DNA from: Campylobacterales bacterium
GTDB lineage: Bacteria > Campylobacterota > Campylobacteria > Campylobacterales > Arcobacteraceae
DNA length: 18,786 bases
Direction: 5' to 3'
Assembly (NCBI GenBank): GCA_019752775.1
Contig: JAIELU010000242.1
Coordinates: forward strand, 1-18,786
The notes below the pieces were generated by a model. It ran no database searches, was not told the origin of the DNA, and saw only the letters and a program-made list of their open reading frames with translations. The translations under genes were made by a program, and so were the position numbers. How positions within the stretch are numbered: the first letter of the stretch is position 1; every line of letters starts with the position of its first letter. Of this stretch, positions 6,534 through 14,035 are shown one piece after another.

Positions 6534-7110
6534 TGTTTTTATATACCTTTATTGTGCAATCTATTCTTGAAGCAATCTCATTTTTATCATAAATTTTAAA
6601 ATCTGTATAAAATTTAAAAATTTCTTTATCATCAGCTAAAAATGAGGTTAAAATAGCCCCTGAACAAAATTTACAATCACTCATTTTTTTATTTTGTTCT
6701 TTTTTATCATTTTCTATTATCTCATATTTTATAGTTAAATATTTACTTATATCTTCTTTTGATTTTTTTTCAATAGCTTTTACATAATAACTATTTAATT
6801 CCTCAATTAAGATAAAATCTTCAATAATAGATTGTGTTTGTTGGGATTTTTTATAAGAACCTTCTAATTTATAAAAACCTTTATTTAAGGCTTTCATAGA
6901 TTTATTTAGAAGCTCTTGATTATAAATTTTTGAAACTGTGAAAACTTCTTTTTCACATAAAAGAGGAATAACTTCCTCTTTTGTTATCTCTTCATAACTA
7001 TCATTTGCAATATATTTAGAATATAAAACTATAGTTATAGTAATTAGTACAATTGAAGCTAGAGTAAAAAAGTTATTTACAATTAAACTATCTCTAGCTC
7101 CTCTTTTCAT
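6517..7110 (-). CDS. Unknown single-span membrane protein with CxxC motif
   Basis: I do not recognise this 197-residue protein. It has a short basic N terminus, one hydrophobic segment (about 13-33), then a lysine-rich domain of about 160 residues, predicted outside the cytoplasmic membrane or as a large soluble part. A CKFC motif is at 146-149, with other cysteines at 52 and 185, so disulfide or metal binding is possible. The helical middle (60-145) is highly charged. The start ATG is four bases after the lon stop, and its 3' end overlaps the rhomboid gene by 17 bases. That context suggests work with envelope quality control or the rhomboid protease. DUF4878/NTF2-like extracytoplasmic folds are an alternative I cannot test by eye. 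Confidence 0.7.
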   Translation of the reverse strand: MKRGARDSLIVNNFFTLASIVLITITIVLYSKYIANDSYEEITKEEVIPLLCEKEVFTVSKIYNQELLNKSMKALNKGFYKLEGSYKKSQQTQSIIEDFILIEELNSYYVKAIEKKSKEDISKYLTIKYEIIENDKKEQNKKMSDCKFCSGAILTSFLADDKEIFKFYTDFKIYDKNEIASRIDCTIKVYKNNVKKL

Positions 7111-7114
7111 CTAT

Positions 7115-9532
7115 TTAAACTAATGCTTCTTTCAAAACATCTTCTATTACATCAACAGCTTTTATTTCCATTGCATCTTTTACTTCTTGAGGAATATCTT
7201 CTAAATCTCTTTCAAAGTTCTTTCTAGGAACCAAAGCTTTTTTCATTTTTGCTTTATATGCTGCAATTAATTTTTCTTTTAGTCCACCAATTGGTAAAAC
7301 TTTTCCAGAAAGAGTAAGTTCTCCTGTCATTGCAATATCAGATTTTATTGGTCTTTCAGATAAGACAGAAGCTATTGTTAATGCCATTGTAATCCCAGCA
7401 CTTGGTCCATCTTTTGGAGTTGCGCCCTCTGGAATATGTAAATGAATATCAAATCTTTTATAAACTTCACTTGAATCAACTACTACTTTATCCGTAATTT
7501 CTTGTGGAGTTTTTGGAATAATTTTATTATCAATTTTTAAAGTTCCATTATCAATAAGAACTTTTACAACTGAATAAGAAATTCGTGAAGATTCTTTCAT
7601 AACTTCACCTAAATTTCCAGTAACAGATAAACTACCTTTTCCTTTTAACTTAATAGCTTCAGATTTTAAAACATCTCCACCAACCGAAGTCCATGCTAAT
7701 CCATTTGCAATTCCAATTGAATTTTTCTTATCAGCTGGATCAATTTCAAAAATTGGATTATCTAAATATGCTTTTAAATCTTTTGTAGCAATTGTTACTT
7801 TTTCTATTGTTTCATCATTTAAAATCTGTTTTACAACTTTTCTAAATAATTTAGAGAATACTCTTCGTAAATTTCTTACTCCTGCTTCTCTTGTGTATTT
7901 TTCAATAATTAACTCAATCGTTGCTTTATTTAAATTAATCTCAGATTTTTTAAGCCCATGTTTTGCTAATTCTTGAGGAATTAAATAATCTTTTGCAATA
8001 TGATATTTTTCATTTGGAGTATAAGATGAAATTTCAATAAACTCCATTCTATCTCTTAATGGTGCTGGAATTTTTCTAGCATCATTTGCCGTTGATACAA
8101 AAATAACTTGTGATAAATCAATCGGAAAATTTAGATATAAATCTCTAAATTCATGGTTTTGTTCGGGATCTAAAATCTCTAACATTACAGCAGTTGGATC
8201 ACCTCTATGATTCGCACCTAGTTTGTCAATTTCATCTAAAACCATTACTGGATTCATTTTTTTTGCATCAATAAGACCTTTTACAAGTCGTCCAGGCATT
8301 GCTCCAACATAAGTTCTTCTATGACCTCTAAGTTCATTTACATCTTCCATTCCACCAAGAGCAACTCTTATAAGCGGTCTTTGTAGTGCTTTTGCAATTG
8401 AGTTTGCCAATGAAGTTTTACCAACACCAGGAGGTCCTACAAAACATAGAACTGTACCTTTTGCTTTTAAATCTTCAATATTTCTTTGCTCAAGTAGTTG
8501 TTTAACTGCAAAATATTCTGAAATTCTCTCTTTTGCTTTTTCCAAAGAATAGTGGTCTTTATTTAACTGGTCTTCAACGTTTTTAACAGATATTTTCTCA
8601 TTTGCATATTCTCCAAAAGGAATATCTAAAACTTGTTCAACATAAGTTTGTAAAAGTGATGCATCAGGAGAATCAGGATTCATTCTTCCTAATTTTTCTA
8701 TTTGCTTTTTAGTTTCTTTATAACCCTCTTTTGGCATAAATTCTTTTTTAGCTTTTAATCTTTTTTTATAAGATTTAACCTCAGCATCTTTTTGAGTATC
8801 ACTTCCAAGTTCTTTTTGAATAGCTTTAATTTGTTCTTTTAGGAAATAATCTTTGTGAGTTTTTTCTATTTTAGAGTTTACTTTTTGAGTAATCTCTTTT
8901 TGAATTTTAAAAGATTCAATCTCTTTTTTAATTACTTCAATAATATCAAATAATCTTTGTTCGATATTTGTTTGGGCAAATAATTTATAAGCTTCATCTT
9001 TTTTTACTTTTAAAACAGATGAAATTAAATCAGCAATTCTCGTTGCATCATCATTTTCTTCAATTGTTTTAACTAAATCAGCTGGAAATTTGATATTTAA
9101 TCTTGATAGTTTTTTTACATTGTCAATCAATACTTCAATAACTGATTTAATACTTTCTTCTTTCGATTCTTCACTTTTTAAAATATCAACTTTTGCAAAT
9201 AAAGAATTTTCTTTTGCAAATTCAGAAATATGTCCTTTTACCAAACCTTGAAAAAGAACTTTTATCTTACCATCAGGTAAAGATACTTTTCTCATTATAT
9301 TTCCAACAACACCTACATCATAAAAAGCGTCACTCTCTCTTTTTCCTTCTTTCCCATGCTTAGAAACTGTAACAACTACAAGTTTGTTATGTTCTATTGC
9401 ATATTCAACTGCTTTAATATTCTCTTCATTACTTAAAAATAAAGGAGCAATCATAAAAGGATATAAAAATATATCATCTTCTATTATTAAAGGTATAGTT
9501 TGTGGAAATTCATCATAATTTTCTAATTCCAT
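7115..9532 (-). CDS. lon: ATP-dependent Lon protease
   Basis: LonA degrades misfolded and regulatory proteins in the cytosol as a homohexamer. Domains run in the normal order: LAN substrate-binding N domain (about 10-210), a coiled-coil region (about 215-260), the AAA+ module with Walker A GPPGVGKTS (366-374) and Walker B VMVLDEID (429-436), then the protease domain with catalytic Ser711 in DGPSAG and Lys754 in GGLKEKL, giving the Ser-Lys dyad at the usual 43-residue spacing. At 805 residues it is full length. It lies 29 bases after bamD and four bases before the unknown membrane protein, so it is the second gene of a four-gene operon. No heat-shock operator (HrcA/CIRCE-type) was seen just upstream. 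Confidence 0.98.
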   Translation of the reverse strand: MELENYDEFPQTIPLIIEDDIFLYPFMIAPLFLSNEENIKAVEYAIEHNKLVVVTVSKHGKEGKRESDAFYDVGVVGNIMRKVSLPDGKIKVLFQGLVKGHISEFAKENSLFAKVDILKSEESKEESIKSVIEVLIDNVKKLSRLNIKFPADLVKTIEENDDATRIADLISSVLKVKKDEAYKLFAQTNIEQRLFDIIEVIKKEIESFKIQKEITQKVNSKIEKTHKDYFLKEQIKAIQKELGSDTQKDAEVKSYKKRLKAKKEFMPKEGYKETKKQIEKLGRMNPDSPDASLLQTYVEQVLDIPFGEYANEKISVKNVEDQLNKDHYSLEKAKERISEYFAVKQLLEQRNIEDLKAKGTVLCFVGPPGVGKTSLANSIAKALQRPLIRVALGGMEDVNELRGHRRTYVGAMPGRLVKGLIDAKKMNPVMVLDEIDKLGANHRGDPTAVMLEILDPEQNHEFRDLYLNFPIDLSQVIFVSTANDARKIPAPLRDRMEFIEISSYTPNEKYHIAKDYLIPQELAKHGLKKSEINLNKATIELIIEKYTREAGVRNLRRVFSKLFRKVVKQILNDETIEKVTIATKDLKAYLDNPIFEIDPADKKNSIGIANGLAWTSVGGDVLKSEAIKLKGKGSLSVTGNLGEVMKESSRISYSVVKVLIDNGTLKIDNKIIPKTPQEITDKVVVDSSEVYKRFDIHLHIPEGATPKDGPSAGITMALTIASVLSERPIKSDIAMTGELTLSGKVLPIGGLKEKLIAAYKAKMKKALVPRKNFERDLEDIPQEVKDAMEIKAVDVIEDVLKEALV

Positions 9533-9561
9533 TTAATTATCTCCATAAAATCTTATTATAC

Positions 9562-10215
9562 TTATTCAAAAATTGCTCTGTACCAAGGTACTTTTACTGG
9601 TACTATTTCTGTTGGTTCTACCCAAGAATTTTTTACTTTTTGATCATAAAAAGCACTTCCTAAGTCTTTATCTCTTCTTATATAAAGTTCTGCTATTTCT
9701 TTATCCATAGAAGCTTTTGCCATAAATAATCTTGAATTAATTGTATCAACTAAAGGCATATAAGGAGAATTTTTATATTTAACTTTAAATTCATTAATTT
9801 GAGTTAAAGTTTCTTCTATTAGTTGTTGATCTCTAAATTGATATTTAAATCCTAAAAAGTTTGCTTTAATTTTTAAGTATCTTGCATAATCAATATCTTT
9901 ACTAAGACCAAATCTTTTAATATACTCATCTAAATAAAAGTTAGCCAACGCATACTCTTCTTCATCAATATGAGCATTAACTAATATTAACATTGCCGTT
10001 GGAACATATGGAGTATTTCTATGTTCACTCTCTAGTGATGTATATGTATCATCTGCTTTATCTAAATCGCTTGAAGCAATCTGTTTTAACATTTTGTTAT
10101 ACCAGTAAATCGCTGGTTTATTATACTCTTCTTCATTTTTACTTGAACAAGCAGTAAGTACAAAGGCAGCACAAGCTATTAATAATAAATTTTTAAAGTT
10201 AAAGCTTTTGTTCAT
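9562..10215 (-). CDS. bamD: Outer membrane assembly lipoprotein BamD
   Basis: BamD is the essential lipoprotein of the BAM complex that, with BamA, inserts beta-barrel proteins into the outer membrane. The protein has a lipoprotein signal peptide (1-22) with lipobox LTAC and Cys23 as the lipidation site, followed by an alpha-helical TPR-like body including YWYNKMLKQI, FYLDEYIKRF and the YLKIKANF region. Its 217 residues suit the family. The ATG at 10215 follows AAAAGGAT. It is first in the operon with lon, an order I associate with Campylobacterota, and is divergent from proC. A loose -10 candidate, TAGAAT, lies at 10244-10249 on the minus strand. A generic TPR lipoprotein is the alternative, but the whole pattern favours BamD. 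Confidence 0.85.
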   Translation of the reverse strand: MNKSFNFKNLLLIACAAFVLTACSSKNEEEYNKPAIYWYNKMLKQIASSDLDKADDTYTSLESEHRNTPYVPTAMLILVNAHIDEEEYALANFYLDEYIKRFGLSKDIDYARYLKIKANFLGFKYQFRDQQLIEETLTQINEFKVKYKNSPYMPLVDTINSRLFMAKASMDKEIAELYIRRDKDLGSAFYDQKVKNSWVEPTEIVPVKVPWYRAIFE

Positions 10216-10273
10216 TTTAAATATCCTTTTTCATAAAAGTGATATTCTATCCAATAGTAGCTTAGGAATAATC

Positions 10274-10282
10274 TGCTATAAT
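10274..10282 (+). promoter_or_regulatory. Extended -10 promoter of proC and the pilin genes
   Basis: TGC-TATAAT (10274-10282) is a perfect extended -10 box 29 bases before the proC ATG. No good -35 is present, as is usual for extended -10 promoters in Campylobacterota. AAAGG (10300-10304) is the ribosome site. Confidence 0.6.
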
Positions 10283-10311
10283 TGAGCTAAATAATTAATA
10301 AAGGCAATATA

Positions 10312-11076
10312 ATGAAACTTACATTAATTGGTAATGGTATTATGGCTCAATCATTAGCAAGAGGCTTAATAAAAAATCATGAAGTTGAGATAATTGGAAG
10401 AGATAATGATAAATTAAAAGCTATCCAAGAAAAAATTCCACAAATTACAATAAAAGAATTAGCAGACAATGAAGACATAACAGGAAAAAATATATTATTT
10501 TGTGTAAAACCTTATGCTTTACAAAGTGTTTCAGCAAGACTTGTGGGAACTGCAAATATATTATTATCTATTTTAGCAGGAACAAGACTTGAAACTTTAA
10601 AAAAACAAATACATGCAAAGCATTACATAAGAACTATGCCAAATATTGCAGCTTCTGTTCAAAATTCTATGACTACAATAACAGGCGATAATGAAGCTAA
10701 ACTTGTTGCAATGGAAATATTTGCAAGTATTGGTCAAGCTATTTGGGTAAATACAGAAGACCAACTTGATATTGCAACAGCAGTTGCTGGAAGTGGACCT
10801 GCATTTTTAGCTCTTGTTGCAGAAGCTTTAGCAGATGGTGCTGTAAAAGCTGGACTTGAAAGACATCTTAGTAATCAATTGGTTCAAGGATTATTTAGTG
10901 GAACTGCATCATTACTAAAACACACTCATCCTGCAATTATAAAAGATTCTGTTATGAGTCCAGGTGGAACAACTGCTGCTGGATATGCAAAACTTGAAGA
11001 AGCAGGTGTTAGAGATGCTATGATAAAAGCCGTTGAAGAAGCATATAAAAAAGCTATTGAACTTGGTAAAAAATAG
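10312..11076 (+). CDS. proC: Pyrroline-5-carboxylate reductase
   Basis: ProC makes L-proline from 1-pyrroline-5-carboxylate with NAD(P)H in the cytosol, the last step of proline synthesis. The Rossmann dinucleotide site is LIGNGIMAQSLARGL (5-19). The family core follows: VKPY, the RTMPN segment, AGSGPAF and the proline-pocket signature SPGGTTAAGYAKLEEAGVR near the C terminus. At 254 residues it is slightly short but complete. The ATG at 10312 is preceded by AAAGG, and the promoter is a clear extended -10. Its last codons overlap the start of a pilin-like gene in another frame, so the pilin genes are probably transcribed from the proC promoter. Confidence 0.95.
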   Translation: MKLTLIGNGIMAQSLARGLIKNHEVEIIGRDNDKLKAIQEKIPQITIKELADNEDITGKNILFCVKPYALQSVSARLVGTANILLSILAGTRLETLKKQIHAKHYIRTMPNIAASVQNSMTTITGDNEAKLVAMEIFASIGQAIWVNTEDQLDIATAVAGSGPAFLALVAEALADGAVKAGLERHLSNQLVQGLFSGTASLLKHTHPAIIKDSVMSPGGTTAAGYAKLEEAGVRDAMIKAVEEAYKKAIELGKK

Positions 11077-11350
11077 TTTTACTTTAATCGAAACTTTAAT
11101 TAGTATTACTTTTTTATCTGTTGTGATAAGTGGATTTATGTATTCTTCTTATCATGACGAGATAAATCAAGAAAACTTTATGTTATTAAATAATTTAGAA
11201 AATAGTTTTGATACAAAAGATTATAAAAATTTTACAAAAACAAATAAAACTTTACAAATTACACAAAATCAAGAAACAACTCAAAACATTATCATCTCAA
11301 AATATCAATTTGAAAATAAAAATATAAAAATCTTTAAATATGAAAAATAG
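11063..11350 (+). CDS. Pilin-like (pseudopilin) protein 1, starting inside proC
   Basis: The class III signal is KNS|FTLIE: a short basic leader, cleavage before Phe, Glu at mature position 5, then a hydrophobic helix (LISITFLSVVISGFMY). Such proteins are cut and N-methylated by a prepilin peptidase and assemble into type IV pili or type II secretion/competence pseudopili. The globular part is short, about 60 residues, and rich in Asn, Lys and Thr. No ATG is available; TTG at 11063 gives a short leader (MVKNS) and 95 residues, while TTG at 11033 would give 105 residues and a 15-residue leader. Both lie in proC. Neither has a strong ribosome site, so coupling to proC translation is likely. The cleavage-site residue is Ser rather than the commoner Gly. 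The product is unnamed. Confidence 0.75.
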   Translation: MVKNSFTLIETLISITFLSVVISGFMYSSYHDEINQENFMLLNNLENSFDTKDYKNFTKTNKTLQITQNQETTQNIIISKYQFENKNIKIFKYEK

Positions 11351-11681
11351 CTTTTCACTACTTGAAGTAATTTTAACTTTAATTATCTCTTCAATAGTAA
11401 TAATATATTCGACACTTTTTACAAAAGAATTGTTTTTTGAAAACAGAGTTAATCAACAACTTGAAATCCAAAAAATAGATTTATTATCTACAAAAATATT
11501 TTTTGAGAAGCATAAAAAAGAAATAGAAAAATTTAATTACATAAATCAAAACTTATATTTTGATAACTTTTTACTTTTAGAAAATGTTAAAGAATTCAGT
11601 TTAAATAAATCGGCAAATAAAATCACAATTTTTATAAATTTAGATAATAAAATAGCTCAAACATGGGAAATTTTACAATGA
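11340..11681 (+). CDS. Pilin-like (pseudopilin) protein 2
   Basis: A 113-residue protein starting at the ATG at 11340, overlapping the previous gene by 11 bases. Leader and helix are MKNS|FSLLEVILTLIISSIVIIYS, with mature Phe1 and Glu5, the residue needed for methylation and for packing into the fibre. The remainder (about 85 residues) has no motif I recognise; its size suits a minor pseudopilin of the I/J type. Its stop overlaps the next start as ATGA (11678-11681), implying coupled translation and fixed stoichiometry within the trio. Confidence 0.78.
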   Translation: MKNSFSLLEVILTLIISSIVIIYSTLFTKELFFENRVNQQLEIQKIDLLSTKIFFEKHKKEIEKFNYINQNLYFDNFLLLENVKEFSLNKSANKITIFINLDNKIAQTWEILQ

Positions 11682-12004
11682 AAAAAGCTTATACCCTACT
11701 TTTGACTATTGTTTTAATTACTATTTTTTCTATTTTAGGTGTTTTTATTTTAGAAACAAAATCATTAAAAAATACAAATTTAACAAATCAATATTTATAT
11801 ATTCAAGCAAAAAATCATAAAAACTTTTTAAAAGATTACATAAAAGAGTTAGATTTAAAAGACATAAATCATATAAAAATTGATGATGATTTATTTGATA
11901 TTTACGCAAAAATAGAATCAAAAGACTCTATTTTCACTATAGATATTTTTATAAAAGCGAAAGATTATAATATTTCACTTTATGAAAGAATAACTAAAGA
12001 ATAA
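11678..12004 (+). CDS. Pilin-like (pseudopilin) protein 3, lacking Glu5
   Basis: I choose the ATG at 11678 because it forms an ATGA overlap with the preceding stop and puts the basic leader MKKA directly before the hydrophobic helix; an ATG at 11663 would add five residues. The mature start would be YTLLLTIVLITIFSIL, with Leu where the conserved Glu5 should be. In type II secretion the tip subunit GspK lacks Glu5, so this could be a tip-like minor subunit, although at 108 residues it is much smaller than GspK. The rest is charged and unmatched by eye. Its 3' end overlaps the convergent rdgB by 11 bases. Confidence 0.7.
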   Translation: MKKAYTLLLTIVLITIFSILGVFILETKSLKNTNLTNQYLYIQAKNHKNFLKDYIKELDLKDINHIKIDDDLFDIYAKIESKDSIFTIDIFIKAKDYNISLYERITKE

Positions 12005-12593
12005 CATCCAAAACTTTAATAGCTAGTTTTAAAGCTTTACTTCTATGTGAAAATTCTTTTTTTACTTCATTTGGTAGTTCACCTAAAGTTTTATCAAAAC
12101 CATTTGGAATAAATATAGGATCATATCCAAACCCATTTTCTCCTACTTCTTTATTTATTACATTTCCATGCATCCAACCATGAACTGTATAAACTTCATT
12201 ATTATAAACAAGTGCAATACAAGCAGTGTAAAAAGCAGGTGTTTTTTCTAGGTTTAATTCATTTAATTTTGATATTAATTTTGCATTATTATCTTTATCA
12301 CTTGCATTTATTCCCGCATATCTAGCACTATAAATTCCAGGTTCATAATTAAGCACAGGAACTGAAATTCCTGAATCATCTGAAATTACAATAATATTTG
12401 AAAAACCTTTTTTTACTAATAAATCATAAATAGTTTTAGCTTTTTTTATAGCATTTCCCTTAAAACTATCTTGGTCTTCATCAATTTCAATTTCACCTAA
12501 AATTTCACTAAATGCGACTACTTCATCATCTGGCATTAGTTTTTGAAATTCTGCAATTTTTCCTTTATTTGCTGAGGCTAATACTATTTTCAC
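11994..12593 (-). CDS. rdgB: XTP/dITP diphosphatase (RdgB/HAM1 family)
   Basis: A cytosolic house-cleaning enzyme that hydrolyses dITP, ITP and XTP to monophosphates and pyrophosphate, keeping deaminated purines out of DNA and RNA. Signatures in order: SANKGK (7-12) for triphosphate binding, SDDSGI (71-76) for metal and catalysis, FGYDPIF (155-161) for base recognition, and SHRSKAL (182-188). Its 199 residues are normal. The start is GTG at 12593 with AAAGGAT upstream; no ATG fits. It is transcribed alone, divergent from the MFS gene, and runs 11 bases into the last pilin gene on the other strand with no room for a terminator. Confidence 0.96.
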   Translation of the reverse strand: MKIVLASANKGKIAEFQKLMPDDEVVAFSEILGEIEIDEDQDSFKGNAIKKAKTIYDLLVKKGFSNIIVISDDSGISVPVLNYEPGIYSARYAGINASDKDNNAKLISKLNELNLEKTPAFYTACIALVYNNEVYTVHGWMHGNVINKEVGENGFGYDPIFIPNGFDKTLGELPNEVKKEFSHRSKALKLAIKVLDVIL

Positions 12594-12631
12594 TTTTATC
12601 CTTTTTCAACCTACTATTAACAATTATTAAC

Positions 12632-12653
12632 TATAATCTCATAAAATTATAAT
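12632..12653 (+). promoter_or_regulatory. Candidate -10 boxes for the MFS gene
   Basis: Two TATAAT hexamers occur before the ATG at 12670, at 12632-12637 and 12648-12653. The first leaves a leader of about 25 bases that contains the AGGA site (12660-12663). The second would start transcription at or inside that site, so the first is preferred. No good -35 was seen. Confidence 0.4.
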
Positions 12654-12669
12654 ATGTTTAGGATTATAT

Positions 12670-13980
12670 ATGATTAAATCAGTTTTACCTCTTAGTGCTA
12701 TTATTGCTCTAAGATTTTTCGGTCTATTTTTAGTTTTACCAGTAATATCAGTATACGCTATAAATTTAGAAGGTGCAACTCCAACTTTAGTTGGAATTGT
12801 AATTGGTGGTTATGCTTTAACCCAAATGTTATTTCAAATTCCTTTTGGAGTAATTAGTGATAAATTTAGTAGAAAAGGTACTATTATTTTTGGTCTATTG
12901 ATTTTTGCAATAGGTTCATTAATTTGTGCATTTTCAACAGATATTTATACTTTAATTTTTGGAAGACTTTTACAAGGTGCAGGTTCTATTGGTGCTGTTG
13001 TAACTGCGATGATTAGTGACTTAGTAAAAGAAGAACAAAGACCAAAAGCTATGGCTGTTATGGGTTCTTCTATTGCTTTTGCTTTTGCTATTTCTATGAT
13101 TGCAGGTCCTACTATTGGAGCTGCTTTTGGTTTTCAATCTTTATTTTATATAACTTTGTTTTTAGCATTAGCTTCAATTTTTGTTTTGATAAAATTTGTT
13201 CCAAATCCTCCAAAAATAACACACACTTATAAAGAAAAAGCAAATTTAGGTGAGATTTTAGGAAATCCAAATCTAATAAAAATGAACATCACAAACTTTT
13301 TACAAAAAGCTTTAATGACTTTTGCTTTTATGATTATTCCTATGACTTTAATAAAAAACTTTGATTGGCAAATGGCAGAATTATGGAAAGTTTATCTTCC
13401 AGCTATGATTTTTGGAATAATTGCTATGGGACCTGCTGCTGTATTTGCAGAAAAAAAAGGTAAATTTAAAGAAATTCTTATTATTGGAATTATTCTTTTT
13501 GCCATTTCTTATTTAGTAATTGGATTTAGTTCAAATTCAACTGTTTTTGTAATTGGTGTTGTTATCTTCTTTATTGGATTTAATATGCACGAACCAATCA
13601 TGCAATCACTTGCAGCTAAATTTGCAAAAGTTCACCAAAGAGGTTTAGTTTTAGGAATATTTACTTCTGCTGGTTATGTGGGAACTTTCTTAGGTGGACT
13701 TTTAGGTGGAGCATTTTATGAAAGTGCATCAATGGATACTTTAGTTGTTGTGATTGCTGTAGTTTGTATTTTATGGGCTATTTTAATTGTTACAATGCCA
13801 AATCCAGCTAAGAAAAAATTTATTTATTTAAATTTAGATGAATATAAATTAGAGAATAGTGGAAAATTAGAAAATAATGCTATTGAAGAATGGTATATAA
13901 ACAATACAGAAAATATAATTGCTATTAAATATGATAGTGATTTAATATCAGAAGAAGAAGTAAAAAATCTTCTAAAATAA
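12670..13980 (+). CDS. YajR-like major facilitator superfamily transporter
   Basis: A 436-residue inner-membrane transporter with twelve hydrophobic segments up to about residue 375. MFS motif A is GVISDKFSRKG (60-70) between helices 2 and 3, and a second-half counterpart (AAVFAEKKGKFKE) follows helix 8. After the last helix a soluble domain of about 58 residues (379-436) begins with KKKFIYLNLDEY and ends with SEEEVKNLLK. This matches the plan of E. coli YajR, where a small ferredoxin-like YAM domain follows the transporter core. The substrate of YajR is not known to me; drug or sugar efflux is the general assignment. AGGA is correctly placed before the ATG. It is likely monocistronic, followed by a hairpin before lapG. 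Confidence 0.88.
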   Translation: MIKSVLPLSAIIALRFFGLFLVLPVISVYAINLEGATPTLVGIVIGGYALTQMLFQIPFGVISDKFSRKGTIIFGLLIFAIGSLICAFSTDIYTLIFGRLLQGAGSIGAVVTAMISDLVKEEQRPKAMAVMGSSIAFAFAISMIAGPTIGAAFGFQSLFYITLFLALASIFVLIKFVPNPPKITHTYKEKANLGEILGNPNLIKMNITNFLQKALMTFAFMIIPMTLIKNFDWQMAELWKVYLPAMIFGIIAMGPAAVFAEKKGKFKEILIIGIILFAISYLVIGFSSNSTVFVIGVVIFFIGFNMHEPIMQSLAAKFAKVHQRGLVLGIFTSAGYVGTFLGGLLGGAFYESASMDTLVVVIAVVCILWAILIVTMPNPAKKKFIYLNLDEYKLENSGKLENNAIEEWYINNTENIIAIKYDSDLISEEEVKNLLK

Positions 13981-14012
13981 TATTTCATTTTTAATGAAAT
14001 ATTGGCTATTAT
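13979..14012 (+). promoter_or_regulatory. Perfect 11-bp inverted repeat and -10 box before lapG
   Basis: AATATTTCATT (13979-13989) and AATGAAATATT (13993-14003) form a perfect inverted repeat with a TTT loop, starting in the stop codon of the MFS gene. No T-run follows, so as an intrinsic terminator it is weak. TATTAT (14007-14012) directly after it is a -10 candidate for lapG (ATG at 14036, AGGAG at 14025-14029). The repeat therefore sits where the -35 region would be and could be an operator. Confidence 0.4.
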
Positions 14013-14035
14013 AGATACAAAAAAAGGAGATTAAG

